Source: Manis javanica (Eukaryota > Chordata > Mammalia > Pholidota > Manidae). Taken from it: DNA of 64,000 nucleotides. A program made the position numbers and the translations under genes. Below, one piece after another: positions 24,833 through 37,650 of the stretch. The notes under the pieces were generated by a model. That model had not been told where the DNA came from. It searched no databases and saw only the letters and a program-made list of their open reading frames with translations. Positions within the stretch are counted from its first letter, which is position 1, and every line of letters begins with the position of its first letter. The stretch lies in assembly GCF_040802235.1 (NCBI RefSeq), contig NC_133157.1:20849501-20913500 (forward strand), given 5' to 3'.

Positions 24833-26279
24833 GAGCATCAAGAGTACTTAATTGAGCAAAAAGCTGCTTTGCATAAAACTTCATTCGATTGCTAATTAAC
24901 ATTCTAACACTGTTGACTTTTTATACACCAGAAAGAAGGTATAAAGTACCTTCTGTAAAGGAAAATAGGAAATGCAGACTTACCTTCTACATAAATGCTG
25001 TACCTTCAGCAGTCATACTGGTAAGCCATTCTGTAGTTTCCCCAAAACTATACCTGTTTTGTTGCCGAGTAGAGATAGCAGCTGAATTTCAAGTATGTGT
25101 GGAACTAGTTTTAACATTTTTGCATTGAATTCAGTTCACATTCTAGTGGATAAGAATGAGGAAAAGTGGCTAGGAATATTGAAGGAGACATTAGGAAACT
25201 CTAGGGAAATGTGAAGGAAAGTAAGAAAATAGATGCAGAGAGAACTCTCCAGAACCTCTTCCTCTACTTTCAAAATCCTAATATGTTTATACAAATATGG
25301 TTTATGATTAGGGTTTGTTTGGTTTCTGCTGCCCCAGCATGATTATTAGTTTGTTTTCTTTCATTCTCAAAAGTATCAGATTTGGACAATAAGTTATATA
25401 GTCACTTTACCTATAATCTAATCTCCAAAGTATCGGTTTCATATCAGTGTAGCATTTTATAACTTTCAAGCCAAAGTACATTTCAGCAAGTCAAAAAAAT
25501 TTTCTCTTACCTTCATCCCACACAGGTAAGTATAGAAATGCTGTTGGCACCGCTCTAAAAGAGTTCTGACAAACACCTCAGAATAAGTTGAATTAACTGA
25601 AGCTAAATAGCTGTAGAACTACTGAGATCATGTTATGTCCTATCTTACAAAATGCTGTTTCCTTAGGTTGCATATGAAATCCAAAGTCAGATTATATAGA
25701 GAGTTATTTAGAACTGTCTTTTCTTTTTTGGTCATGCTTTCTGCCTACACATGTGATTGGTTGAGGTAGAATAGTATAACAGTTGAGAATAGTCCTATTC
25801 TGCTTAATAAACATACCTGCTGGAATAGAGTGGTACTGGATCAAAACCCAACCAGACAACATAGCTCAGCAACAACAACAAAAAAGTGGGTAGTAGGCAG
25901 ATTGCTTCAACAATCTTTACTGGGCAAGGGCTACCTGCCTGGCATCAGCCTTTTACTGTTAGGTAGTCCTCCCAAGACAGTTAGTTAAATCTTTCAGCAC
26001 TCACACCTCTACCTAAGGTATTTTCACCAAAAAGCTAGATCAAATTACTTTTGGCTAAGAGGAACCTCGGCACATACCAAAAATCATGTCATGATTACAT
26101 TATAATGTCCCCAAATTCCCTCAATTCTGGATTTAGTGGAAGTCTCCATCATCATTGGAAATTACGAACAGGTCACCTGAAGCCTGTAGAAGTATTGTTC
26201 TCTTAGTTTTTCCTAACCAGAATTTTACTATTTACTTATAAATTACTCCAAGGATGAGTGTATCACTAAGATTCTACAC
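24833..26279. other. Gene-free, nothing recognised
   Basis: No long open frame with exon borders and no repeat I can name. Confidence 0.45.
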
Positions 26280-26974
26280 CCAATTCCAGTGTGTGGGTTT
26301 TTCCCCAGACTTAGGAATTCTCTGATACCAGTTAAGTATCCTACAATTCAGCTCAATTCTGACACTATCCACCCCAGACAGCTTCAGATCCCACAGGATA
26401 AGGGCTCAGTCCTACAAAACTGCCTGCTGCCCCAACCTAGGACCACATCACCTCAGATGCCAATTTCAAGTCCAAGTTATTGCCTGTACTTCTGACCAAC
26501 AGCCCATAGGTTGGAGGCTCCAATGATGCTCCTCCTTGGGTTCCATTAATTTGCTAGAATGGCTCACAGAACTCAGAGAAACATTTTACTTAGTAGATTA
26601 TCAGTTTATTATAAAAGGATATAACTCAGGAACAGCCAGATGGAAGAAATCCATAGGGCAAGGTATGGGGAAAAGGAGCAAGAAACTTCCAGGCTCTCTC
26701 CAAGCACACCACTCCCCCCAAATCTCCATGTTTACCAACCTGGAAGCTCTCTGAAACCTGTCCTTCTGGGTTTTTATAGAGGCTTCACTACATAGGCATC
26801 ATTGATTAAGTCATTGGGCATTGGTGATTGAACTCAATCTCCAGCCTCTCTTCCCACCTCTCCCCCAAACCCCCACCTGCCCCCGACAAGGGGTTGGGGA
26901 AGATGGGACTTTAAATCACATAGCTGGCTCCACTGGTGACCAGACCCTATCCTTAAGTGCTTTCCAAGTCATCT

Positions 26975-27105
26975 CACTGACAGTAACTACACTTACCATG
27001 GTGACAATATATAGATTTAGTAATCTATATATTGTCAATTCACTAGGTTGTTCATTTGAAACCAATATAATATCATGTATTAACTATGTTTCAATAAAAA
27101 ACTAA
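26975..27105 (+). mobile_element. L1 tail inserted in the LTR
   Basis: TTGAAACCAATATAATATCATG and TTTCAATAAAAAACTAAAAAAG match the end of the L1 at 4762-5182. The LTR text before it (CTTTCCAAGTCAT) and after it (AAGTCACCTCATT) suggests a short, partly decayed target duplication around AAGTCA. The tail contains a perfect 15-bp hairpin at 27003-27036. Confidence 0.65.
27003..27036. repeat. Perfect 15-bp inverted repeat
   Basis: GACAATATATAGATT (27003-27017), a 4-base loop TAGT (27018-27021), then the exact reverse complement (27022-27036). It is inside the L1 tail inserted in LTR copy A. Confidence 0.95.
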
Positions 27106-27734
27106 AAAAGAAAGTCACCTCATTAACAAAGCAAAGTTTAACAAAGTTTTCTCTCTCTCATCACAGGAATTCCAGGGGTTTTAGAGCTCTGCGCCAGGAA
27201 CCAGGAGGAAGCCCAAGTATGTATTTCTTGTTATAAATCACAGTATCACAACCACATTCCCATTGGGATATTCCCTAGGGATATTTGGTATATATTTCAT
27301 TAGGGAAGAGCTATACTCTTAGCTTCCTTTCATCTCAGGCATCATTTTACGTATTGGCAGTCCAATTAATTTTTTCATTGCATTTTTAAATACTATTCCT
27401 AGATTCTCAGATATCTGTACCCTGGAACCACAGATAATTTCTCTAAAGCTGCATTTACCTATATTCTCACTTTGCTGCTTAAGTTAAAAGCAACCCATAA
27501 TTTGTGTTAAATACAGAAAAAAAAATGATATATGAAGGAGAAAAGTGAAAAGAAGGAAGATGAAGATAGAAGTAGAAAGAAAAAATGCTTAAAAGAAGAG
27601 GAGTAAGAGAAGAAAACATACAGGGAAAGTGATGCAAAAGGAGAAGATGGGAAATAAGAGCCTGTCCTCAATAAGATTTGAAGGTTTAAGAAAGTTGCTT
27701 TCAAATAGCCAAAGCAATCTTAGAAAGAACAAAC

Positions 27735-28190
27735 AAGTACATTCATTAAATAAGTAAGCCCTGGGGAGGTGAAGTACAGCATGTTGACTATAGTTATTAA
27801 TGCTCTATTGTATATTTGAAAGTTGCTAAGATAGTAGATCTTAAAGGTTCTTATCACAGGAAAAAAAATTGTTAACCCTGAGTGGTAATGGATGTCAACT
27901 AGACTTATTGAAGCTATCATTTCTCATTATATACAAACATCTAATCGTTATGTTGTACACCCAAAACTAGTATATTGTTATATGTCAATTATATCTCAAT
28001 TTTAAAAATTATACATACACAAACCATAAGACCCAGCTATTCATTCCTAGGTGTTTACACAAGAGAAATGAAATGACATCCATACAAAGACGTGTATCCA
28101 AACATTCAGCTTTATTTTGAATAACCAAAAACTGGAAATAACTTAAATATCCACAAACAGGTGAAAATAAATTATGATATATCTTTATTT
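27735..28190 (+). mobile_element. Two pieces of old L1 3' end, sense
   Basis: A 3' UTR piece (TGTTGACTATAGTTATTAAT to GTCAATTATATCTCAATTTT, about 27735-28010) is followed by a piece of the ORF2 end (AAGACCCAGCTATTCATTCC through AACTGGAAATAACTTAAATA, about 28020-28190). Normal L1 order would be reversed, so these are separate copies or a rearrangement. Confidence 0.65.
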
Positions 28191-28445
28191 TTTTAATGAG
28201 ATATAATTAACATGACATTGTGTAAGTTTAAGGTGTATGATGTCTTGACTTGATATTTATATACTGCAACATAACAGTTTTACCTAAAACCTCCATCACA
28301 TCACAATTATCATTTTTTTGTGTGTGTTGAGAACATTTAAAATTTAGTCTCTTAGCAATTTAAGTATATAATACACTATTATTGACTATAATCACTATGC
28401 TGTGCATTAGATCTCCAGAATTTATCTAGCTACTAGTTGTGTCAG
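28180..28445 (-). mobile_element. Old antisense L1 3' UTR
   Basis: AATGAGATATAATTAACATG, TTAAGGTGTATGATGTCTTG and TAATCACTATGCTGTGCATT are reverse readings of an L1 3' UTR. It abuts the sense L1 pieces at 27735-28190, giving a tail-to-tail arrangement. Confidence 0.65.
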
Positions 28446-29739
28446 TAGCAGAGAAAAAAGCTACTGATGCAAATGCTAAGTGAATGGGCTTGTAGTCCAA
28501 GAGTGTCTTTGTTCTCTAGCTTTTACCAGGCCTCCCCTTGTCTGCCTGTTTAGCAAAGCATGTTGTTGGGCCGAACAGATCCAGGATCTGTACATGGGGA
28601 TGACAATTCCTTCTTATTCAGTCTCATGAGGCTACACAAAGAAGAGTTCACCTGGTTAAGAGTGTCCTTGAAAGCAACCTTGAGTAAATTAACTAGAAAA
28701 AAGTACAGAGAACATAATAGAATGTAAATAAACTTGAGGAAATTGTATGTACTTTTTGGTTACTTATCTTACCCCACCTATTTCAACAAAAATTTAAGAG
28801 AGCATACAAATACAATTATAAATTAAAAAATGAAGGCCTACCGATTATATTAGAGCTCTTAGGCTAACTTTAGTTGCTGCAATTGAAATTTATCTCTGAA
28901 ATTGTAGGCAGTCCTAAAAGAAAAACTTTAAAGTTAGGGAGCCATTACTGAGGACTACCAACTGTTTTCTCTGGCTTCATGTTTCCATGCAGAACTTCAG
29001 CTAGAATAACATTCCTGACGTTTCTCTTTATTTACCCTTCACTTACTCATGGGAGAAATAACTGAATTGATTAATACATTTGGAAGAAGAAATGGGATAT
29101 GCATGGCTCAGCATCTTCTGGACTCTGTACAGAGAAGGTTAACAATAGTCTGTTTTCTACCATGTGGTAAGAAGCTGGTGCTTGTAGGGAGGCCTGAGAT
29201 TGCCCAATTTTGCCTATAACAGGATAGGGAAGTTTAATTTTAAGGTGAAGTATTAGGAATTCCAGTCTAGAAACTCATTAAGTCATGGTCTTCCAATATA
29301 GCTTTTACAGCTAACATTTTTATTTCCAGTCTGGTTCTATGTATATTTCTCAATTGATTCTGCCAGATTTTTTATGTGCTGGCCTTCCATAAAACAAAAG
29401 AATTGGCTCTATCTCAATAGCTCATAGTTTGGTAGAAGAGACAAACAGGTTAACTAGAAATCACAAAACCGTGTGATAAATGTTGTATTAGAGGTAAATA
29501 CAAGGTTTTGTGGAAGTACACACGAGTAAGCAGCTTCTTAGCCTCAGCGGGGGAGGGGTCAGAGAAGGAAACCCAAAGAAGACAGGAGCTGAGTTTTTAA
29601 AGAGAAGTAGGTGTTTTCTGGATAGAAAGGAAAATGTTCTAGGTAGAAATGACCAAACAAAGGAACAAAGTAGGATAATATTGGGAGGTAAATGCTATAA
29701 AATATTTAAAGATTTACTCATTACTTAGCTATAAATCTT
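28446..29739. other. Gene-free, nothing recognised
   Basis: No gene-like signal; frames are short and AT-driven. Confidence 0.45.
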
Positions 29740-30420
29740 AAGAGGCTCATGTCTTAATACAATGAATTATCTTTGCATTCCTGGAGTAAAATCTATTTGA
29801 TTTGGTACATTCAATTTTTAAAATGCTGTTACATTGTTTACTAATGTTTTATTTAGGATTTTTGCATTTATTTCATTATTAAGATTGGCCTATAGTTTTT
29901 TTCTTTTCTTCTGGTATTCCTCACTTAATTTGGTTTCATAATTATGTTAGCCTCGTAGAATGAGTTCCAAAGTTTTCCATCTTTTTCAATGTTCCATAAA
30001 CAACATTATCTCTATGAAAGTTTTGAATAGAATCTATGTTTAAATGCATCTTGACCTGGTGCTTTTTATCAGAGGTAGAACATTGGTAGCATTTCTCATT
30101 TCTTCCACTGTTGTTGATCAGCTCAAGTTTTCTGCTTCTTGTATTAGTTTTCATAGTTTATATTTCTTAAGTAATATCCTACTTTGTCAAGATTTTCACT
30201 TTATTGACAGGTTACCTAACTTTGAGTATTCTCATAATTTTTAAACTTCTTGGATATTTACAATCTTTTGTAAAGTCCCTTTTTTTATGTGTGTGGGAGC
30301 ATTTCAGCTGCTTTCTCTTTCATCAGTTTTTCAAGAGGACTGTCTATTCCAATAGTATTTCCAATAGACCAGCTGTTGATTTTATCTTATTTGACCTTTC
30401 AAAAGCATCACACACATTTT
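29740..30420 (-). mobile_element. Antisense L1 ORF2 fragment
   Basis: The + strand shows the typical reverse reading of L1 reverse transcriptase: CTTTGCATTCCTGGAGTAAA, TTGGTTTCATAATTATGTTAG, then GAGTTCCAAAGTTTTCCATC. The minus frame is interrupted many times. Confidence 0.7.
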
Positions 30421-30694
30421 CTGTTTATCATTTTGCTCTAAGTGACACAAAATACTTAGAAAAGAAGCTATGGGAAATGACAGTGATTCACAGGAAAGGG
30501 GAGTTATCTGGAGGCTGAAATTTCAAAGTTTAGTGTTTATCGAGATTGTACTCCATAATGAAAATCAATAAAATAACAACCAATAAGAAGAAAATAGGGG
30601 TAAATAATCCAGTTTTTAATAACAGTACATATATTAAAAAACATGAATTTAGTAAGAAACATGAAATGTGTACAGTATATATACATACAATAGG

Positions 30695-30930
30695 GTAGTA
30701 TTTATATGGTACTAATGACATGTCAGATACTATCTGAAGCATTTTACATATATTAACCTGTTTAATCTTCACAATAACTCTAGGAGATACTATTATCATC
30801 ACACCTGGTATTACAGAATGGAAAATGAAGCATCCAAAGGTGAAGGAACAGGTTACCTGACTAGTATATGGCATAGTTGAATTTGGAATCCAGACACTCT
30901 GACTTAGTGCTGCAAATCACTATGCTTCAT
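30695..30930 (-). mobile_element. MIR SINE, antisense
   Basis: ACATGTCAGATACTATCTGAAGC, TTTAATCTTCACAATAACTCTAGGAG and GGAATCCAGACACTCTGAC fit reverse MIR. Confidence 0.75.
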
Positions 30931-31211
30931 TAAAGTGTGTGCATATATTCAGAAATTGTAAAGTTATAAAACCACTGGGGGAAATGAGAGAAGACTTGAG
31001 TAAATGGAAAGTCATATCAGGTTCTCTGATTTTTGAAAACTCTATACTAAAATATGCCAATTCTCCAAATTAATCCATTACTTTTATTCCATCTCAATCA
31101 GAATTCCAGTTTTTCAAAAATGTGATATTCTAACAAAATATTTCCTATGTTTCTTTTTAAGAATAAACCTTAGAGGGTAGCCAGGGACATTTTTTTAAAA
31201 GAGGAGTACCA

Positions 31212-32027
31212 GGGCGGAGCCAAGATGGCGGCATGAGTAGAGCAGCGGAAATCTCCTCCCAAAACCATATATATTTTTGAAAATACAATAGATACAACTA
31301 TTCCTAAAAGAGAGACTGGACGACACAGGACAACAGCCAGACTACATCTACACCTGCGAGAACCCAGCATCTCGCGAAGTGGGTAAGATACAAGCCACGG
31401 CCCGGCGGGACCTGAGCGCCCCTCACCCCAGCTCCTGGTGGGAGGAGAGGAGTTGGAGTGGGGAGGGAGAGGGAGCCCAGGACTGCTAAATAGCCAGCCC
31501 TAGCCATCCACACTAGAGCACAGACTCAGTGCATGGTGTGCTGGATACTAGGGAAATGGGACAGTAAGACCTGTGAGCGGGTCCCCGCAGCTGGCACCCT
31601 GGGGACAAAGAAAAGCAAATGCTTTTTGAAAGTCTTAAAGGGACAGGGACCCCACAGCTGGACTGAAGCGTCCTGGGACACTTAGCCCAGCAGCTGGGAA
31701 TCCCAGGAACTCCGGGTACTCTAACCCCCTGGGCGGCAGCACAGCTCGGAGTCCCCTCACGGCGATAAACAGCCTCCCACCTGTTTCAGCTCCGACGCAG
31801 CTCTGCCATATTGGAGCAGCACACTGAGGCCGGCCTTGCCCACAGCAACGGCGGAGCTTAACTCCACAGTGGCCAGGCAAGAATCAGAGGCCCTGTCTGC
31901 ACCCAGCTGCCCAGCACAAGCCGCTAGAGGTCGCTGTTCTCCCAGGAGAGGAAGGCCACAAACCATCAAGAAGGGACGTTCTCCCAGCTGACACACACGC
32001 CAGCTCCGCACAACTAACTCTATCGCC
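31212..32027 (+). promoter_or_regulatory. L1 5' UTR / internal promoter region
   Basis: This GC-rich, CpG-bearing leader of about 815 bp precedes L1 ORF1. The start has the CAAGATGG core (31219-31230), a match to YY1 sites in L1 promoters. Long antisense frames across it (for example 31757-32257 on the minus strand) are shadows caused by the GC-rich leader and do not look like genes. Confidence 0.65.
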
Positions 32028-32960
32028 ATGAAAAGGCAGAATTTGATACAGACCAAAATCACAGAGTCAACCCCTGAGAAGGAGATAAACCTAACCAATC
32101 TTCCTGAAAAAGAATTCAAAATAAAGGTCATAACCATGCTGACAGAGCTGCAGAGAAATATGTAAGAGCTAAGGGATGAGGTCCAGAGGGAGATTACAGA
32201 AATGAAACAATATCTGGAAGGATTTATAAGCAGAATGGATAAGATGCAAGAGGCCATTGATAGAATAGAAACCAGAGACCAGGAACCATAGAAGCTGATG
32301 CAGAGAGAGAGAAAAGGATCTCAAGAATGAAACAATATTAAGAGAACTGTGTGACCAATCCAAAAAGAACAATATCTGCATTATAGAGGTAGCAGAAGAA
32401 GAAAAGAGAGAAAAAGGGATAGAGAGTCTCTTTGAGGAAATAATTGCTGAAGACTTCCCCAAACTGGGGGAGCAAAATAATCATTCAGACCACGGAAGTA
32501 CACAGAAATCCCAACAGAAGGGACTCAAGAAGGACAACACCAAGACGCATAATAATTTAGATGGCAAAGATCAAGGACAAGGACAGAGTTTTAAAGGCAG
32601 CTAGAGAGAGGAAAATGTCACCTACAAAGGAAAACTCATCAGGCTATCATCAGACTTCTCAACAGAAACCTTACAGGCCAGAAGAGAATGCATGGTATAT
32701 TTAATGCAATGAAATAGAAGGGCCTTGAACCAAGAATACTGTATCCAGCACGATTATCATTTAAATATGAAGGAGGGATTAAACAATTCCCAGACAAGCA
32801 AAACTTGAGGGAATTTGCCTCCCACAAATCACCTCTACAGGGTATTTTAGAGGGACTGCTCTAGATGGGAGTACTGCTAAGACTAAACAGATGTCTCCAG
32901 AGAAAATAAAATCACAGCAAAGAAAGCAGACAAACCAAATACTAACTAAAGGAAAAAAAT
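32028..32960 (+). pseudogene. L1 ORF1 (RNA-binding chaperone), broken
   Basis: An ATG at 32028 opens a frame that stops after 45 codons (TAA at 32163), with a further TAG near 32289 and later frameshifts. The reading beyond the stops still shows a heptad-rich, glutamate/lysine-rich coiled-coil portion (about 32130-32290). Further on is the conserved C-terminal segment with STETLQARREW followed by an IFNAMK-like stretch (about 32640-32710), a hallmark of L1 ORF1p. The intact protein would form trimers and bind L1 RNA; this copy cannot make it. Confidence 0.75.
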
Positions 32961-33178
32961 AAAATCAACTACCCACAAAAGCAGTTAAAGGAAACACAAA
33001 AGAGCACAGAATAAAACAACTACCAGATACAGAATGGAGGAGGAGGAATAAGAAGGGAGAGAAATAAAGAATCACCAGACAGTGTTTATAACAGCTCAAT
33101 AAGCGAGTTAAGTTAGACAGTAAGATACTAAAGAAGCTAACCTTGAACCTTTGGTAACCAAAAAACCTAAAGCCTGCA

Positions 33179-36100
33179 ATGGCAATAAGTACATATCTTT
33201 CAATAATCACCCTAAATGTAAATGGACTGAATGCACCAATCAAAAGACACAGAGTAATAGAATGGATAAAAAAGCAAGACCCATTTATATGCTGCTTACA
33301 AGAGACTCACCTCAAACCCAAAGACATGCACAGACTAAAAGTCAAGGGATGGAAAAAGATATTTCATGCAAACAATAGGGAGAAAAAAGCAGGTGTTCAA
33401 TACTAGTATCAGACTTCAAAACAAAGAAAGTAACAAGGGATAAAGAAGGACATTACATAATGATAAAGGGCTCAGTCCAACAAGAGGATATAACCATTAT
33501 AAATATATATGCATCTAACACAGGAGCACCAGCATATGTGAAACTAATACTAACAGAACTAAAGGAGGAAATAGAATGCAATGCTTTCATTTTAGGAGAC
33601 TTCAACACGCCACTCATTCCAAAGGATAGATCCACTGGACAGAAAATAAGTAAGGACATGGAGGCACTGAACAACACACTAGGACAGATGTATCTAATAG
33701 ACATCTATAGAACTCTACATCCAAAAGCAACAGGATACACATTCTTCTCAAGTGCACATGGAACATTCTCCAGAACAGACCACATACTAGGCCACAAAAA
33801 GAGCCTCAGTAAATTCCAAAAGATTGAAATCCTACCAACCAACTTTTCAGACCACAAAGGTATAAAACTAGAAATAAATTGTACAAAGAAAACAAAAAGG
33901 CTCACAAACACATGGAGGCTTAACAACATGCTCCTAAATAATCAATGGATCAATGAACAAATTAAAATAGAGATCAAGGAATATATAGAAACAAATGACA
34001 ACAACACAAAGCCCCAACTTCTTTGGGACGCAGTGAAAGCAGTCTTAAGAGGAAAGTATATAGCAATTCAGGCATACTTAAAGAAGGAAGAACAATCCCA
34101 AATGAATAGTCTAATGTCACAATTATCGAAATTGGAAAAAGAAGAACAAATGAGGCCTAAAGTCAGCAGGAGGGACATAATAAAGATCAGAGAAGAAATA
34201 AACAAAATTGAGAAGAATAAAACAATAGAAAAAAATCAATGAAACCAAGAGCTGGTTATTTGAGAAAATAAACAAAATAGATAAGCCTCTAGCCAAACTT
34301 ATTAAGAGAAAAAGAGAATCAACACACATCAACAGAATGAGAAACGAGAAAGGAAAAATCATGACAGACTCCACAGAAATACAAAGAATTATTAGAGAAT
34401 ACTATGAACACCTACATGATCACAAGCTGGAAAACCTAGAAGAAATGGACAACTTCCTAGAAAAATACAACCTTCCAAGACTGACCAAGGAAGAAACATA
34501 AAATTTAAACAAACCAATTATGAGCAAAGAAATTGAAGCAGTAATCAAAAAACTACCCAAGAACAAAACCCCTGGGCCAGATGGATTTACCTCAGAATTT
34601 TATCAGACATAGAGAGAAGACATAATACCCATTCTCCTTAAAGTTTCCCAAAAAATAGAAGAGGAGGGAATACTCCCAAACTCATTCTATGAAGCCAACA
34701 TCACCCTAATACCAAAACCAGGCAGAGACCCCACCAAAAAAGAAAACTACAGACCAATATCCCTGATGAACGTAGATGCAAAAATACTCAACGAAATATT
34801 TGCAAACCGAATTCAAAAATATATCAAAAGGATCATACACCATGACCAAGTGGGATTCATCCCAGGGATGTAAGGGTGGTACAACGTTCGAAAATCCATC
34901 AACATCATCCACCACATCAACAAAAAGAAGGACAAAAACCATATGATCATCTCCATAGATGCTGAAAAAGCATTCAACAAAATTCAACATCCATTCATGA
35001 TAAAAACTCTCAGTAAAATGGGCATAGAGGGCAAGTACCTCAACATAATAAAGGCCATATATGATAAACCCACAGCTAACATCATACTGAACAGCTAGAA
35101 GTTGAAAGCTTTTCCTCTGACATTGGGAACAAGACGGGGATGCCCACTCTCCCCACTGTTATTCAACATAGTACTGGAGGTCCTAGCCATGGCAATTAGA
35201 CAAAACAAAGAAATACAAGGAATCCAGATTGGTAAAGAAGAAGTTAAACTGTCACTATTTGCAGATGACATGATATTGTACATAAAAAAAACCCTAAAGA
35301 ATCCACTCCAAAACTACTAGAACTGATATTGGAATACAGCAAAGTTGCAGGATACAAAATTAACACACAGAAATCTGTGGCTTTCCTATACACTAACAAT
35401 GAACTAATAGAAAGAGAAATCAGGAAAACAATTCCATTCACAATTGCATCAAGAAGAATAAAATACCTAGGAATAAACCTAACCAAGGAAGTGAAAGACC
35501 TATACCCTGAAAACTATAAGACACTCTTTAGAGAAATTAAAGAGGACACTAAAAAATGGAAACTCATCCCATGCTCTTGGCTAGGAAGAATTAATATCGT
35601 CAAAATGGCCATCCTGCCCAAAGCAATATACAGATTTGATGCAATCCCTATCAAATTACCAACAAAATTCTTCAACGAACTGGAACAAATAGTTCAAAAA
35701 TTCATATGGAAACACCAAAGACCCCAAATAGCCAAAGCAATACTGAGAAGAAAGAATAAAGTGGGGGGGATCTCACTCCCTAACTTCAAGCTCTACTACA
35801 AAGTCATAGTAATCAAGACAACTTGGTACTGGCACAAGAACAGAGCTCAGACCAGTGGAACAGAACAGAGACTCCAGATATTAACCCAAACATATATGGT
35901 CAATTAATATATGATAAAGGAGCCACTGGCGTACAATGGGGAAATGACAGTCTCTTCAACAGATGGTGCTAGCAAAACTGGACAGCTACATGTAAGAGAA
36001 TGAAACTGGATCACTGTCTAACCCCATACACAAAAGTAAATTCAAAATGGATCAAAGACCTGAATGTAAGTAATGAAACCATAAAACTCTTAGAAAAAAA

Positions 36101-36982
36101 CATAGACAAAAATTTCTTGGACATAAACACAAGTGACTTCTTCATGAACATATCTCCCCAGGCAAGGGAAACAAAAGCAAAAATGAATAAGTGAGACTAC
36201 ATCAAGCTGAAAAGCTTTTCTGTACAGCAAAGGACACCATCAATAGAACAAAAAGGTACCCTACAGTATGGGAGAATATATTCGTAAATGACAGATCTGA
36301 TAAAGGTTTGACATCCAAAATATATAAAGAGCTCATGCACCTCAACAAACAAAAAGCAAATAATCCAATTAAAAAATGGGCAGAGGAGCTGAACAGTTCT
36401 CCAAAGAAGAAATTCCGATGGCCAACAGACACATGAAAAGATGCTCCACATCTGCAGTCATCAGAGAAATGCAAATTAAAACCACAATGAGATAACACCT
36501 TACACCAGTAAGGATGTCTAACATCCAAAAGACAAACAACAAATGTTGGCAAGTTGTGGAGAAAGGGGAACCCTCCTACACTGCTGGTGGGAATGTAAAT
36601 TAGTTCAACCATTGTGGAAAGCAGTATGGAGGTTTCTCAAAAAACTCAAAATAGACATACCATTTGACCCAGGAATTCCACTTCTAGGAATTTACCCTAA
36701 GAATTTAGCAGCCCAGTTTGAAAAAGACAGATGCACCCTTTGTTTATCGCTGCACTATTTACAATAGTCAAGAAATGGAAGCAACCTAAATGTCCATCAC
36801 TAGATGAATGGATAAAGAAGATGTGGTATATATACACAATGGAATATTATTCAGCCATAAGAAGAAAACAAATCCTACCATTTGCAACAACATGGATGGA
36901 TCTAGAGGGTATTATGCTCAGTGAAATAAGGCAAGCAGAGAAAAACAAATACCAAATGATTTCACTCATATGTGGAATATAA
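33179..36982 (+). pseudogene. L1 ORF2 (endonuclease / reverse transcriptase), broken
   Basis: ORF2 starts at the ATG at 33179 with the endonuclease signature LNVNGLNAPIKRHRVIEW and the catalytic QETHL motif. An apparent one-base deletion near 33396 shifts the frame. The endonuclease continues at 33460-34242 with GDFNTPL and SDHKGI. After a second shift, the reverse transcriptase follows with stops near 34499, 34609, 34871 and 35096; it keeps PGPDGF, the palm motif FADDM (about 35262-35276) and the thumb region (35329-35907). The C-terminal domain with a Cys/His-rich segment is at about 36540-36700, and the frame ends at 36982 with the usual ICGI terminus. Together these are all ORF2 parts in order, in several broken frames. 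Confidence 0.88.
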
Positions 36983-37336
36983 GAACAAAGAAAAATGGAA
37001 GGAACAAAACAGCAGCAGAATCACAGAACCCAAGAATGGACTAACAGTTACCAAAGGGAAAGGGACTGGGGAGAATGAGAGGGAAGGGAGGGATAAGGGT
37101 TGGGAAGAAGAAAGGGGGCATTATGATTAGCATGTATAATGTGTGGGGGGGAATGGGGAGGGCTGTGCAACACAGAGAAGACAAGTAGTGATTCTACAAC
37201 ATCTTACTACACTGATGGACAGTGATTGTAATGGGGTTTGTGGGGAGGACTTGGTGAAGGGGGGACCCTAGTAAACATAATGTTCTTCATGTAATTGTAG
37301 ATTAATGATAACAAAAAAAAAAAACTCCCAAAAAAA

Positions 37337-37521
37337 CCCAAAGCAAAACAGAAGGAACAAAACAGCATTAGACTCACAGACACTGAGAAGCAACTAGTGG
37401 TTACCTAGGAGGAGAGTGGGTATGGGCAGGAGGGGAATGGGAGGGGGACTGTTGAACCACTGTGATGTACATGTGATAAAATAAAAAATAAAAAAAAGAA
37501 CACACTGTAAAAAAAATAAAA
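37337..37521 (+). mobile_element. Second L1 3' tail directly after the main L1
   Basis: Just past the A-run of the large L1 lies another 3' UTR-like piece: AACAAAACAGCATTAGACTCAC, then GGTTACCTAGGAGG, then a G-rich stretch and a long A-rich end with two A-runs. It resembles the tail of a related but different L1 subfamily. Either a short L1 inserted beside the poly(A) of the large one, or the reverse. Confidence 0.6.
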
Positions 37522-37646
37522 AAAAGAGGATTATCAAATGAGACTGCTACCCAGAAATTAAAACTTTAATAACTAAATCAGTATTAATAAATAAAAATAG
37601 CTCAGGGATGAAACATCAAAAGAACAAATCACAAATCTAGAACGTT

Positions 37647-37650
<4 letters not shown>

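Larger units (their letters stand above)
26280..27250 (+). mobile_element. Old LTR, copy A, split by an L1 tail
   Basis: Shared with the copy at 59346-60130: CCTACAATTCAGCTCAATTCTGACACT, TGGCTCACAGAACTCAGAGAA, AAGGATATAACTCAGGA, CAGCCAGATGGAAGA, and the ending TTATAAATCACAGTATCACA. It looks like an ERVL/MaLR-type solo LTR, but I do not assign a family name. The block at about 26975-27105 is a foreign L1 tail; on its right the LTR resumes with AAGTCACCTCATTAAC. Confidence 0.6.
31212..37317 (+). mobile_element. LINE-1, nearly full length, coding-dead
   Basis: It begins with a GC-rich 5' UTR containing CCAAGATGGCGGC, a YY1-like site typical of L1 promoters, and carries ORF1 and ORF2 in order. 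A G-rich 3' UTR (purine tract about 37070-37120) leads to an A-run near 37310. The total of about 6.1 kb is normal for L1. Both ORFs have stops and frameshifts, so it cannot move by itself. The preceding bases AAAAGAGGA (31197-31205) recur at 37522-37530 after a second L1 tail, which may be the duplicated target, but the A-run makes this weak. The CpG-containing 5' UTR and well-preserved long ORF pieces suggest a fairly young insertion. Confidence 0.9.

Noticed and set aside
31757..32257. Minus-strand frame of 166 codons
   Set aside because: It lies wholly in the L1 5' UTR and ORF1 in reverse. It is a shadow of the GC-rich L1 leader without any protein motif.
36202..36612. Minus-strand frame of 136 codons
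   Set aside because: Antisense of L1 ORF2; composition and position show it to be a shadow.
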